A stretch of DNA of 64,000 nt from Whitmania pigra (GCA_021613335.1 JAJTWR010000044.1:2686001-2750000), one strand, 5' to 3'. Positions 48,729-60,317 are shown, counted from the stretch's first letter. Translations and numbers: made by a program. Notes: generated by a model from the sequence alone, not told the origin.

Positions 48729-51282
48729 TAGTTGCTTTTAGAATATTCATAAGCTCAAGGGGTTACCGTAGAGACCTGTTTATTTGTATTAAAGGTTCCG
48801 AGTCCCAACATCTCACCAGTATCTCGCCAGTATCTTACCTTCATGGCATACTGGTTAAAGGCATCGCCTCACGACGGCGGAGCGGGTTCGATTCCCATTG
48901 CGGGATTCTCATCTTAATCCTCTGTAGGTGCCGCGGCCGTCTCAGTGTGTTTTAATAAAATAGTATCTGGAGTTAACGTTTGGGTTAGTGTTAGAGGTAA
49001 TAATTTAACACTTTTACTTTGAGTTGGGATTGTGGGTTATAATATAATTTCAAAATGATCCGACGAGTCTATTTTTCTAATTAATATTAAATTAATTAAA
49101 CTAATTGCAATGACATAAAATATTTTTGTATATAGAAAAAAAAATAATCCAAGAATGTAAAGCTTTAAGGACATGACGACGCCCCTTCAAAGTTCGTGAA
49201 TATTCGCATACAATTAGTGTGAAAATCATCTACCTTGTACCTTGTCCCCGGGCGCCAAAATGAGGCTTACAAATGAGACTTTTTATGTTCGTATTATATA
49301 CAACATTATATTATAATAACTGAACAAGGTTAATAAATCGACCACAAATTGACTGCAGCGGCTACATCAGACGTTTCACACGTCTGCCATCCACTTTGGA
49401 GGAGTTTAAGAAAGCTCTGTTCATAACAGTGAAGCGGGAGTCTGAAACGTTGGAGAGCACGATCCGAAGCAGTTAAAGCTATCCATGAAGGACTGGATGA
49501 ACTACAGTTATTATCTGAAAAAATTATCGGAGGACTAAACTATGACTCCTAAACCAGAAATGATGCAGAATATTTACTGGTGTATTAAATTTTAACTTTT
49601 TATGAAGTTTTCTGGAGTGCTATTCTTGGAAAAATTGATCGTTTACAGATGAGGTTACAAGATGAATTTCAAGAAAGCAGCAACTGATACTGAATCTTTG
49701 GAGGAAGAACCTGTCTGGGGATTGAATTGGACAGACGAATTAGGTGACGTGGAAAGATTCCGGGAGAACTGGCAAGAGATGCAAGACTTTCAACAGAGGA
49801 CATTGCGCGGTTTAATGAAGAGCGTATTTGATCGACTTCAATAGATGTCAATACGTTTTTGCGACTAAAATACCTGAGCACAAAATTTAGATTGCTGTTG
49901 AACCTTAAAATTCTTCTATCTGATGCGGTCGTCGATGCAATTCATCAAAATTGCTCAGATTTTGGAAATTACTAAGACGACCTTCAGACACGAACATTTT
50001 ACAGAAATTGCAAAATGCTGCTCAGTTACTGGAATGAAGTTCTATTAAGTTTTATGAAAATGGATTATTCCAAATCTTCTAATTTCAATTAATCTTCTAA
50101 TACTGCAAATTTTATTAACAACAGTAGCACTTTCGATTGCAAGCGGTCGTTCAGGAAATTGAAACTTATTTTGTCTTATTTGCTTTGGTGGGACAGGATC
50201 ATCTAGGCCGATGGTGCTTCAGGCCCGCGACCAGTCTTCATGTGGACAATGAAGGGTGGCAAGAAAATTTAAAAAATAGGTCTTTCAGTCAATTTTCGTA
50301 ATGTTCGTGATTGAACACGGAGGAAGCACAGAGGCGTACATCTCTAAATGAAAAAGTATTTTCTCATTGGACTAAACAGCCGAGTTACTGATTAGTTCCA
50401 TGGCTTGACATCGTTATGCAAACTACGAACAGCCTGATATCTCAAAGCTTGTTGCAGAAATGCAGCCTCAGCCATCACGTTGTGTACTCTCGTCAACTTA
50501 AGATTATCAAGAATTACTATGAACATCAGCCCATCCAGTTCACAACTTTGTCCTTATTCTCTTGTACATGTGTCTTATTGCTTGCGCTGTCTTGATGTTG
50601 ATGAAGCATACAATTTGGAATCTATTTAACACGGTCTCATTCGCTCGGTTTCCGGAGGTCCTCCGAATTCTATTTCTACCCCTCTGCCAAATAAGATTGT
50701 GTACCACTAGACTAGGTGATCTTGCTCTTCTTAGAGTTGCAAGAGAGACATTGGAAAATGAGATTGTGCTTATGTAATTGACCAGTTTACTTGAAAAGAC
50801 GACTTTTTTTTTGTTTGTAGCCAATATTCAGGGGGCAAACACTCGCAAAATATGAAGAGATGACCTTTTTTCGTCTACTCTAATATCAGTGGGGATCCGT
50901 TTCCCACTTGTCCCCCACCCCCCTCCGAATTACGTCCCCGATTGATAAACCAGAATACGGCAGTGACTGAATGAGTCATGCAATATAATTTTTGAATTTG
51001 TTTTTTTTAAATGCAATGTTTCATTAAAATTATTTTTTCCTTATTCGATGTAATAGAAAATGCGATTAACCGGGTTGAAAGGAGTGCGCCAATTTTATAG
51101 GTCTTCTCCGAGGGAAAATATTTTAGCTACGGTATAAAAACTTATAAAACTTTAAATATTTATAATTGTTTTACAAAACTTTAAAATAAAATGAAGTTCT
51201 TTGTTTATTTTTGTTCTAATATCGCTTCTCCTTGTGGCATTGATGTTATATAATTTTTTATAAATCATATATCATAAATCTT
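48729..51282. other. Intergenic upstream of PDCD2L
   Basis: Contains a tRNA-like piece (separate entry) and a short open frame at 49662-49844 (VWGLNWTDELGDVERFRENW) that I cannot assign. A MITE-like stretch ends ATTACGTCCCCG near 50940. No other exon recognised. Confidence 0.4.
48842..48908 (+). repeat. tRNA-like sequence, probably a SINE head
   Basis: ATGGCATACTGGTTAAAGGC fits an A box and GGGTTCGATTCCC a B box. CGCC-TCACGAC-GGCG can form an anticodon-like arm, but base 33 is C, and the T arm and acceptor stem do not pair properly. It is therefore not a working tRNA gene. Confidence 0.5.
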
Positions 51283-53186
51283 ATGGCAAGAACACTTCTT
51301 GGTATATGTGATTTGACGTTTTTTGCAAACGATACTGATTGGAGCTCAAACAAATTAGGAGGAAATCCAGTAAGTTATTAGTAATTGTCAATTACGAATT
51401 CAAATAGATATTCATTCGGAATTGCAAAGTAGTACTTAGCTAGCGTTTGACGTACGGTGTTAGAATCTGAAATTTTGATGCTTAAAACTAAATTATGTAT
51501 TTAAGCAATTTTGTAAACGTTTGGCTAAATTTAATTTTATTTAACCACATGACAATTTATTCAGGACTGGCTAAATGAAGATTTAATTTCTGATGTGAAA
51601 TGTGAGACCTGCAAAGGTCCAGTAGTTTTTATTTGTCAACTATATTGTCCTGTCGAAGAGGCAGACAGAGTTTTTTACTTGTTTTTGTGTAGTAATCAAA
51701 CTTGCATAAAGTCTAGCAAAAGGTGGGTGAGATTTTTAATACAATCATATAATGTATCAATCTCTCAGCAATATATGTAATGCAAATGATGATAAAATTG
51801 CAGTTGGACAGTCCTTCGCTGTCAAAGTCACAAGGAAAATGTAATCAAGCCTCAGTCTTTTAATAAGAAAACTGAAGTTAAATCAATATTTGAGTTTGAT
51901 TTAGTTGATGAGGATTGGGATGATGATGCAATTAATTGCACTCCATTCCAGCTTGCAAGCACTTCTAACAAATATCTAAAGCAGGAGAATGATAAAACAA
52001 GGACTTTAACAAGTGAAGAAAATTCTCTAGAGTCTGATTTGCAGTCACTGAAGATTAGTTTTCAAGACTCCACATTTAAGCCTTTCTATATTAATGTTTT
52101 TGATGAGAATGAGTTGGCATCAGAAGATTCTCTAAACCATGAACAAGACTTGCTTGGGAAATATTTGAGACAAGAGAAATTATCTCTTGATGATGTGATG
52201 TAGTAAGTTATTTGTAAGCTGAATAGTTTATTAAAAAGTTATTTTGCATTTATCAAATGTCATGTATATAAACACTTGGACTTCCCTGAAAAGTTCACTG
52301 GATAATGGCAAAAAGTCTGGTGGAAAAGAGTCTTATCAGAAGTTCAAAATATCTTGCATTAATGAGCACCAACAGAAATTTTATCAAACAGTTAGAAAAT
52401 GTCCTGAACAAATAATCAGGTAGTGACTTAGGTGAACATATGAACATTTATGCTATTATATACTAATTCATTGTCATCCATAATTCCAGGTATTGTTACA
52501 AGGGTGACCCACTACTCTATGGCATCATTCCAGATTCGTCAAAGATTTCCAGATGCTCTTGTGGGTCGCCTCGAACCTTTGAGTTTCAGATCATGCCCTC
52601 AATCACTAACTTCATCGTACCAAATATTGATATGTCTGGGCTGTCTTTAGAAGGTTTGTCTTTTGTCTCAGTTTTTGCTTAAATTTATATAGCATTTAGA
52701 GAAGTTTTTCTTGGTAATTCTTCTTAAAAACCTTTTGTTGCATTGATTTCTGTATCTGACAAAATATTCATTGGCATAAGTCAGCATGGTTAACTCCTAA
52801 GCATAAGCAAATACATTATCAACAATAACAAGCTGCACACATTAATCATCTTAATGCCAAAAGCAAAACGGTTGAGAATTTGCGCTCAAATACCTGAAAA
52901 CGTCAACATTTTTTCTAAAATCTAACAAGTCATAAAACCTAAAACATATTTTGTGAGTTTGTTGCAGCGCTTTTCCTACCTTTTTGATAAACTATTAAAG
53001 AATTTTATTTTATAGTTGAATGTATCTATTCTAGGTCTGGACATAGGAACGGTGTACATATACACATGCTCGTCCAACTGTTGGTTTAAAGGAAGAGATA
53101 AAATGAAATTTGAGTTGGCATTGGTTGAAAAAGATGATACAGCCAAGAAAGAAAGCACTTTGAAAAGTGGAAGATATAAATTATGA
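51283..53186 (+). CDS. pdcd2l: Programmed cell death 2-like protein
   Basis: Six exons, all in frame: 51283-51369, 51565-51722, 51804-52202, 52294-52419, 52490-52653 and 53035-53186 (1086 nt, 361 aa; family about 358). The N-terminal half has the start MARTLLGICD, SNKLGGNP, CETCKGPVVFICQLYCPVEE, FLCSNQTC and WTVLRCQSHKEN, typical of the PDCD2/TSR4 fold with zinc-coordinating cysteines. The middle is acidic. The C-terminal domain shows FYQTVRKCPEQIIRYCYKGD, then CSCGSPRTFEFQIMP and DIGTVYIYTCSSNCW. PDCD2-family proteins act as dedicated chaperones for the ribosomal protein uS5 and shuttle with 40S precursors. Ending GRYKL is ordinary. The 52294 acceptor was chosen because it alone keeps the frame. 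Confidence 0.93.
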
Positions 53187-53660
53187 ATCACTTTGCATAA
53201 ATAATATAAAATGTTCTTGTACGTTTTCAAAGTTGCTGTTATCAAGTTACATTGTTATAAATCTTCACGAATATATTCACTACTAATTTCTACTGAATAT
53301 ATTGGGCCAACTCATACACTTTTCATTAAATCAATGTGATTTACTTTGGAAAACAGACTTCTGATGTCATCAATGTGGCCCCTGGCCAAAAAACTTAGGA
53401 CACCCCTTTTTCATAATTCTACTGTTCATAAAAATCTTTGAATAAGAAAAGTTCTTTCTTAAATTACCTTAGAATATACTTTGAAGTCTCGTTCATGCAG
53501 GACCAAATACAACAGAAACTCCTTTTTTTCCAAAAGTTACTCAGAAAAATGTTACACTTTGTAAGCAAAATGAAAGTGAAGAGGACTTCAAACAAATTTT
53601 TAAAGTTATTATGACAAGTCAGTGCAACAAAAGCCAACAGTCTTCATAACAAGGTCTTCC
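53187..53660. other. Intergenic between convergent genes
   Basis: Holds the PDCD2L 3' UTR and the 3' side of the minus-strand membrane-protein gene. Nothing else seen. Confidence 0.45.
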
Positions 53661-54416
53661 TTATAGTCTGTGCGCAAGAAGCAAGTCAGGGTCATGTTTC
53701 ACTTTACTTCTTAATATACTGAGTTGAGTTATGCAAAACATGAGAGCAGATTTCAGTAATGAGCCGAGATAATTAAATACTCTGCAAAGTACATGCCAGC
53801 TTTGACAAATGGACACTATGCAGAGGACAACTGAATTTGCAAAATCCACACTGCAGGGTTGATTGAATTGTGATTCATTGAAATGTGATCCATTGAATTG
53901 TGATTCATGTGAAAACTTAACAGGGGTGGTACGAAGCCCCACTGTTGTTATGATTATCACAGCGGTGAGTAGCAGGAATGATAACCATGAATTAACACAT
54001 GTTTTAGCTGACTGAAATGTATTCCAGTTGAGCCATTGTCTCTTTCGTTCTTCTTCTACCTCTTGACGTTTTTGTATACCCTTCATTATTGGCTACAAAT
54101 TAAGGTCCAGTTGACAGAATAGCATTTAGTACAACTTGCTAGCTTAATTCCAAATAATTAACATATTTGTAAAAGCCCTTAACATTCAACTATTTACCAA
54201 CCTCCATAGTGCCAAAGAGATCTGCTCCAGTTACTTTTTTGGGCAGTTCATGTGGTCTAAAGAGGTCTTTAACCAATTCCCGAACAGAAGTTGTGAATCG
54301 ATTAGACAGCACTGAAATAAAGATAAACTGGATATAAATTTTCATATTAAACTCTAATGCAAAATGATCTTACATGACATTGTTGTCTGCTTCCAAATCC
54401 TGGATCTGATTTGCAT
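53661..54416 (-). CDS. Unrecognised small membrane protein
   Basis: Three minus-strand exons fit in frame: 54416-54374 (MQIRSRIWKQTTMS), 54311-54202 and 54092-53661, giving 194 aa. The first half is soluble and charged (RFTTSVRELVKDLF, then LPKKVTGADLFG and KRQEVEEERKRQW). Next is a hydrophobic segment (WLSFLLLTAVIIITTVGL), a stretch with three Asn-x-Ser type sites (NGS, NES), a second weakly hydrophobic stretch with several Cys, and a basic tail. The gene lies tail-to-tail with pdcd2l. I do not recognise the family. Start and first intron are the least certain parts; upstream exons could exist. Confidence 0.6.
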
Positions 54417-54536
54417 AACTTTGGAGGAGCATTCGATGGTAATTAAAATTATTTTATATTACCAATGTAGTTTGGTTTAAGGAAATTGTTGGTAAAATGT
54501 ATTGGAAACAAATTTTTTTGATATTATTTTTGTGTA

Positions 54537-55783
54537 CCATAATTTCACGAATATAATACGCAGTTTTTCCAATTTGTAAAAAAAAATCACTTATGAAGCA
54601 CGCAAACGATTATAACACGCACCAATAGACGCATTTTTTTCTTTTGGCTAAAGAAATCTAACATATAATCACGTATCGGTATATTTTAGTTAGATTTATT
54701 TTTTATTTAATCATCGTGTTCAAATAGAGTTCAAATTCAATGAGAAACATTGATGAATTACGCAAAGTGTCCGAGTGGTTATTATTCAGGTCTTCTTAAC
54801 CACTATAAATAATTATGTTAAAACATTACGTAAAGCATGAAATAAATGCAGAAAATTAAAATTATATGTATTAAAATATTAAATTGAAGCAGATTCTAAT
54901 ATATAAAACAATCAAATATAAAAGTTGTCAAAAAATCTTCAGTTGGCTGAGCGGCCGGTGCTTGATAGATACAGTGATATATAGATAAAAGTGCTCTTGA
55001 TTGAAATATCGACGTCGTTAAGAAAGTGGCTGATAAACGTAAATCGTTGCCAATAAGCTTCAAGTCGTTTCTAAAGCAAAAGACAAAGGTAACAGAGTAG
55101 CTGCTCGGGAGTTCAACGTTAATGAAGTGTCGGTTCGCGAATGGAGAAAAAAAAGGAATGCTTGCTTGAGAAACTGATCCTGAGAAAACGTTCATTCCGT
55201 GGCCAAAATGCAAAATAGCCAAAGTTAGAGTTTGATCTAAAGCTATGGGTCTTGGAACAAAGAAAGAGATAGCTTTCGACATTCCCGCAACGAGAACAGT
55301 GGAAGCATCTGGAGCCAGAACTATGGCAATAACAAGTGGTCACGAACGGACATGTTTCACAGTCATACTTGGATGCTCTACGGCTGGGTTCAAGTCAAAA
55401 CCGATGTTGATTTTCAAGAGACAAATAGCGTTGTTGTTCACTACAACAAAAAATCTGGATGGACACAACATCATGAAGCTCTGGATTCAGAAATGTTCTC
55501 AAGCGAGACCGGGCGGATTCTTTTCAAGGAGCTCACTGTTGGTCATGTTTATTTATTTGATTATAGTCCTTTGCATAACTGAGATGATTTGGACTGCTGT
55601 TGATCATGGATGCAATGACATAAAGAGGAGTCAGTTAAGAAGATGCTCAACTTAAGCGGATGTCACATTGCAATCATCCTGGTTGGTCTATCATCCAAAC
55701 TGCAACTACAAATCGTTGACAAATTGACAAGTCTGAGTGGGAGGAATGGATGTAGAATGGCACACACTGACACGGCAACCCGT
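54537..55783 (+). mobile_element. Pogo/Tigger-like transposon, copy 2, left part
   Basis: Starts at TA/CCATAATTTCACG, a variant of copy 1's end. It carries the same ACACGC-type subterminal repeats and the same helix-turn-helix relic (YKLQVVSKAKDKGN-like, near 55060-55160). It also keeps DDE-region pieces lost from copy 1 (TSGHERTCFTVILGC near 55336). It is interrupted at 55783 by the gypsy element. To the right of the gypsy (from 60318) I could not recognise the remaining third or a right TIR, so that part is lost or diverged. Confidence 0.75.
55779..55783. repeat. Target-site duplication CCCGT, left of gypsy
   Basis: CCCGT abuts the TGTAATG start of the 5' LTR and is repeated at 60318-60322. 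Confidence 0.92.
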
Positions 55784-55894
55784 TGTAATGTAGTAACGAT
55801 AGGGGATCTTTGTTTATATGGCGGCGTTGAAGTGCGGAAATTAAAAGGAACGGTTGTTGGTTTTTACGAACAAATAAAACGATAGAACATTGCA
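55784..55894 (+). repeat. Gypsy 5' LTR (111 bp)
   Basis: TGTAATGTAG...ATTGCA. It contains a TTTATAT word and, near its end, AATAAA that may serve as the polyadenylation signal. Confidence 0.95.
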
Positions 55895-55895
55895 T

Positions 55896-55912
55896 TGGCG
55901 ACGAGAATTTCG
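55896..55912 (+). promoter_or_regulatory. Primer-binding site
   Basis: TGGCGACGAGAATTTCG starts one base after the 5' LTR. TGG complements the CCA end of a tRNA; the tRNA species was not determined. Confidence 0.75.
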
Positions 55913-56055
55913 AAACGGACCTTCGCAAATAGTTTGCACCAATTTTTATCGACAAAAATCGGAAGTTTGTTCATTTCGGATAGACGCTGTTGTCTGGCCT
56001 CCGAGCGTTATCGAAGTCATCGAAAGCTACTATCGATAACACCATTATCTAATCC

Positions 56056-59000
56056 ATGGCTGAAGCACTACCAACGTTTCCGTCGTTTGTAGTCGATTCA
56101 GACGACTCAGCAGGAGTTCGATGGACAAAGTGGGTTTCTCGCTTTCGCAACCTGATGGTGGCCGTAAATATTGTTGATCGCAAACGTCAAAGAGCTCTCC
56201 TACTCCACTACGCGGGTGAGGAAGTCAACGACATCCTTGATACTCTTCCAGATGCCGAAGCTGCAGAGGGAGAGGATCCGTTCGAAAAGGCTGTCACTGC
56301 TCTCAACAAGTTTTTCACACCAAAGCAAAACGTCGAATACCAGATCTACACGTTTCGACAATCTAAACAACAAACAGATGAACCACTAACAGCCTACTAC
56401 ACCCGTTTGAAACAACTGGCAACCTCATGCTCTTTCGACAATGTTGATCGTGAGATAAAATCTCAAATCATCCAAGGTTGTTTATCAAGTACACTATGCC
56501 GTAAAGCCTTATGTGAACCTGACATGACTCTCACTAAACTCATAGATGTTGGTCGTAGTTTAGAACTCTCCGATATCCAAGCAAAGAGTATGGAGAATGA
56601 GCATGTTAACAAACTGAGTCTGAATCGCGATAAGCAGATTTGCAACAATTCCAAGAAAACAGCTGACATGAAGTGTCACAACTGTGGTGGCACATGGCCA
56701 CACGAGGGTGGAAAGACATCGTGTCCGGCGCATGGCAAGTACTGCAATTCGTGCAAGAAGCCAAATCATTTTGCGTCACAGTGTCGTTCGAAAGATGGTG
56801 CATCACGACAGCCGCCACATCAGCGACATCGCGACAGCATATCACATGATAGACCGCAAAGCCGACTGCCGAAAACCCGTCATGGCAAATACCATCGTGT
56901 TCGCCGTGTCAATGCCGACAGCAACGGAAGTTCATCTGACAACAGTGAACATTCATCTGAGCAGAGTCGTTATGTGTATGCACTGAGCGTTCATTCAAAT
57001 CGATTGGACACCAAAAGAAATCTACCACACTTCTTAGTGAATGTAAACAACACTACAATCGATGTCATCGCAGACTCAGGAGCAAGTGTAAGCATCATGA
57101 GCCAACTCGATTTTTCTAAAATTAAACCTGTACCTCAGCTGCACAGCAACTACAAACAAGTATTTGCATACTGTTCGCAAAGCCCTCTCAAGGTGCTAGG
57201 GACTTTTCGTGCTGTGGTTAGATATAAAGACAGAAAGTCAGACACACTGTTCTACGTCATTGATAGCAAGGAAGGTTCTCTCCTAAGCTGGGAAGTATCT
57301 CAAGCACTACACCTACTGCACGTCGTGAAACCGATTGGTGAACGTACGACATCCACCGATCAGATCGTCAATGAACTCGTCACAGAATATGCTGATTTAT
57401 TTCGTGGTGTCGGTAAGCTGAAGGACTTCCAAGTCAAACTACACATCGACAACGCCGTACAACCAGTCGCGCAGCCTCATCGTCGGGTGCCATTCCATGT
57501 TCGTCAACAGTTAGAAGATCAACTCAAGCATGACGAAGAGCTCGACATCATCGAAATGACCGAAGGAGCTAATCCGTGGGTGAGTCCAGTCGTCGTCGTA
57601 CCCAAACCTAAGAGTGAAACTGGCCAAAAACGTGTATGTGTAGATATGCGCCAAGCTAACACAGCAATCAAACGTGAAAGACACATTACGCCTACTATAA
57701 ATGAACTGATCAGTGATCTAAATGGTGCAACAGTTTTCTCAAAATTGGATTTAAATCAAGGATATAATCAGCTTGAACTTGCACCTGAATCACGTTACAT
57801 TACAACATTCTCCACGCATGTTGGTCTGCGTCGATACAAACGTCTCAATTTCGGTATTTCATGCGCTGCAGAGATTTTCCAGAATGCAATCCGTGAGACA
57901 CTCAGTGGATTAACGGGCGCAATAAACATTAGTGACGACATTCTTGTGTACGGTAGAACCGAGCAGGAGATGTTCAACAATCTGCGTGCCGTGTTTCAAC
58001 GTCTGAGAGAAAAAGGGCTAACGCTTAACAAGCAGAAATGCGTCTATGCGAAGCGCACTCTCGAATTCTTTGGTAACGTATTCACTGAACGTGGCATCAT
58101 GGCAGACCCGAAGAAGATTCAGTCAATTGTTAACATGAACATGCCAACCAATGCATCTGAAGTCCGCAGTCTACTCGGGATGACTAATTATTGTGCTCGT
58201 TTCATACCAAACTATGCTACAGTTTCCGAGCCACTACGTAGACTAACACGACAGGACACACCATGGCAGTGGACCAATGAGCAAGAATCTGCACTCGCAC
58301 AACTCAAACAGAAACTATGCAATGCTCCAGTAATGTCGTATTTTGACTCTGACAAGCAAACAGAAATACACACTGATGCTAGTCCAGTCGGACTCGGCGC
58401 CATCTTGATTCAACGTGGAAATAACAACGAAGAACATATCATCGCTTACGCCAGTAGATCGTTGACTGATGTCGAACAACGATACTCACAGACAGAACGA
58501 GAAGCACTCGCAGTCGTTTGGTCTTGTGAACATTTTCATATATACATCCATGGCAAGCCAGTGACCATTCATACTGATCACAAGCCATTAGTCAGTCTGT
58601 ACAACAATCCAAAATGCAAGCCGCCAGCACGCATCGAGCGTTGGGCACTACGCCTTCAACCATATGAGACAACCATCATCTACAGACCAGGTCATGACAA
58701 TCCAGCCGACTATCTATCACGACATCCAACTTTGTCAAGTGACCGATCGAGTCGTGAAGAACAAATCGCCGAAGAGTACGTCAACTACCTCGTGGGTCAT
58801 GCAGTACCGAAAGCTATGACTCGCATTGAAATTGCCACTGCGACCGTCAAAGACAAGACACTGCTCGCTGTCATCGATGCGATCCGTACAAACGATTGGT
58901 CACACATCGCTAACATAAACACTAACGAGTTTGACACGTTCGCTAGAATGCGTGCTGAACTGTGTGTCAGTGGAGACAGTATACTACTACGCAATAGCCG

Positions 59001-60174
59001 CATAGTTATTCCAGAGTCACTGAGGGAACGTGCAGTCAATCTCGCACATCAAGGACATCAAGGCATTGTCAAAACCAAAGCTTTGATTAGGGAAAAAGTC
59101 TGGTTTCCTGGGATCGACCGTTTGGTGGAAGAACGCGTCAAAGCATGCATTGCCTGCCAAATCGCCGTCGCAACCCCGCATCGTGAACCACTACAAATGA
59201 CCCAACTACCGTCATCACCCTGGAGTGAATTGAGTATTGATTTTGCTCAGTTAACAACTGGTGACTACCTACTCGTGGTCATTGATGACTATTCACGATT
59301 TCCTGTGGTTGAAATTGTTCAGTCAACCGCAGCAGCCAGCGTGATACCAAAACTTGATCGCATCCTATCCGAATTTGGTTCGTGTGACATTCTGAAGTCG
59401 GATAATGGACCCCCCTTCAATGGTTTTGAATTCACCCGTTTTGCTGAATATATGGGTTTCAAGCATCGAAAGATAACTCCGCTATGGCCGCGTGCCAATG
59501 GTGAGGTCGAACGATTTGTGAAGACAGTCAAGAAGGTTATCAAGACAGCGCAACTCGAACACAAGAATTGGCATCAAGAACTGAACATCTTTCTTCGTCA
59601 GTATCGTGCCACGCCTCACAGCACAACTGGTCGTCCTCCTGCGACAATGCTGTTTGGACGTCCCTTCAAAACAACTCTACCATCAACAGAATCATCTACA
59701 GTCACTGATACACAAGGCGATAGAAAATTTCGTGAGCGAGATGCTCTCATGAAGTCAAAGATGAAGGACTACGCTGACAACAAGTCCTATGTCAAACCTT
59801 CATCAATCAGCGTGGGTGACACGGTCATTGTGAAACAACCAATCACACACAACAGATCACTCACACCGTACATGCCAGTACCACACACAGTTACGTCAAA
59901 GAACCACTCGATGATCACTGCTACACGCAACACTGACGGACAATCAGTCACCCGCAACTCGTCACTCTTCAAAGGAATAGATAACCGCTTGTCGGGTTAT
60001 GCAAAATTCAAGGAACCATCCGAAGACGTGGTGGAAGGTGATGTCACATCCAGTGATGTCATGCAAACTGCTCCGGAAGGCGAGTACAGCACACAGCAAG
60101 ATCAGAACGCTGTACGCCGCTCCAAGCGTGAACATAAACTGCCCGCCCGCTTTGCAGACTATGTTGTGAACTAA
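56056..60174 (+). CDS. Gypsy gag-pol polyprotein, intact
   Basis: One 1372-aa frame. Gag occupies about residues 1-250 and ends in a zinc-knuckle pair (CHNCGG at 207-212 with a Cys/His insert, CNSCKKPNHFASQC at 230-243). Aspartic protease: DSGAS at 340-344. RT: KLDLNQGYNQLEL at 563-575 and catalytic ISDD at 625-628. RNase H: TDAS at 773-776 and TDHKP near 840. Integrase: HHCC zinc motif (H998, H1001, C1031, C1034), then D1062, D1116 (KSDNG) and E1152 (NGEVERF). Gag and pol share one frame with no stop or shift between them. No chromodomain or envelope is seen. The product is expected to make virus-like particles and integrate cDNA. Confidence 0.96.
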   Translation: MAEALPTFPSFVVDSDDSAGVRWTKWVSRFRNLMVAVNIVDRKRQRALLLHYAGEEVNDILDTLPDAEAAEGEDPFEKAVTALNKFFTPKQNVEYQIYTFRQSKQQTDEPLTAYYTRLKQLATSCSFDNVDREIKSQIIQGCLSSTLCRKALCEPDMTLTKLIDVGRSLELSDIQAKSMENEHVNKLSLNRDKQICNNSKKTADMKCHNCGGTWPHEGGKTSCPAHGKYCNSCKKPNHFASQCRSKDGASRQPPHQRHRDSISHDRPQSRLPKTRHGKYHRVRRVNADSNGSSSDNSEHSSEQSRYVYALSVHSNRLDTKRNLPHFLVNVNNTTIDVIADSGASVSIMSQLDFSKIKPVPQLHSNYKQVFAYCSQSPLKVLGTFRAVVRYKDRKSDTLFYVIDSKEGSLLSWEVSQALHLLHVVKPIGERTTSTDQIVNELVTEYADLFRGVGKLKDFQVKLHIDNAVQPVAQPHRRVPFHVRQQLEDQLKHDEELDIIEMTEGANPWVSPVVVVPKPKSETGQKRVCVDMRQANTAIKRERHITPTINELISDLNGATVFSKLDLNQGYNQLELAPESRYITTFSTHVGLRRYKRLNFGISCAAEIFQNAIRETLSGLTGAINISDDILVYGRTEQEMFNNLRAVFQRLREKGLTLNKQKCVYAKRTLEFFGNVFTERGIMADPKKIQSIVNMNMPTNASEVRSLLGMTNYCARFIPNYATVSEPLRRLTRQDTPWQWTNEQESALAQLKQKLCNAPVMSYFDSDKQTEIHTDASPVGLGAILIQRGNNNEEHIIAYASRSLTDVEQRYSQTEREALAVVWSCEHFHIYIHGKPVTIHTDHKPLVSLYNNPKCKPPARIERWALRLQPYETTIIYRPGHDNPADYLSRHPTLSSDRSSREEQIAEEYVNYLVGHAVPKAMTRIEIATATVKDKTLLAVIDAIRTNDWSHIANINTNEFDTFARMRAELCVSGDSILLRNSRIVIPESLRERAVNLAHQGHQGIVKTKALIREKVWFPGIDRLVEERVKACIACQIAVATPHREPLQMTQLPSSPWSELSIDFAQLTTGDYLLVVIDDYSRFPVVEIVQSTAAASVIPKLDRILSEFGSCDILKSDNGPPFNGFEFTRFAEYMGFKHRKITPLWPRANGEVERFVKTVKKVIKTAQLEHKNWHQELNIFLRQYRATPHSTTGRPPATMLFGRPFKTTLPSTESSTVTDTQGDRKFRERDALMKSKMKDYADNKSYVKPSSISVGDTVIVKQPITHNRSLTPYMPVPHTVTSKNHSMITATRNTDGQSVTRNSSLFKGIDNRLSGYAKFKEPSEDVVEGDVTSSDVMQTAPEGEYSTQQDQNAVRRSKREHKLPARFADYVVN

Positions 60175-60192
60175 TATTTGACTAGGTTTTCC

Positions 60193-60206
60193 AAAAAAGG
60201 GAGGGA
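60193..60206 (+). promoter_or_regulatory. Polypurine tract of gypsy
   Basis: AAAAAAGGGAGGGA directly abuts the 3' LTR. Confidence 0.9.
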
Positions 60207-60317
60207 TGTAATGTAGTAACGATAGGGGATCTTTGTTTATATGGCGGCGTTGAAGTGCGGAAATTAAAAGGAACGGTTGTTGGTTTTTACGAACAAATAA
60301 AACGATAGAACATTACA
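60207..60317 (+). repeat. Gypsy 3' LTR (111 bp)
   Basis: Matches the 5' LTR except near the last bases; followed by CCCGT at 60318-60322. Confidence 0.95.

Larger units (their letters stand above)
55784..60317 (+). mobile_element. Complete Ty3/gypsy LTR retrotransposon
   Basis: 4534 bp with 111-bp LTRs, a primer-binding site, one uninterrupted gag-pol frame, a polypurine tract and 5-bp target duplications. The LTRs differ only near the last bases (ATTGCA versus ATTACA). Everything needed for movement appears intact, so it inserted recently. There is no env-like frame after pol. It sits inside the pogo-like copy 2. Confidence 0.96.

Noticed and set aside
48842..48908. Functional tRNA gene
   Set aside because: A and B boxes are present, but position 33 and the T-arm/acceptor pairing fail, so a SINE head is more likely.
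49662..49844. Small protein gene (VWGLNWTDELGDVERF)
   Set aside because: Short, no flanking exon or family match; only noted within the intergenic entry.
60175..60206. Envelope gene downstream of gypsy pol (endogenous retrovirus)
   Set aside because: Only about 30 bases separate the pol stop from the 3' LTR; there is no room for env.
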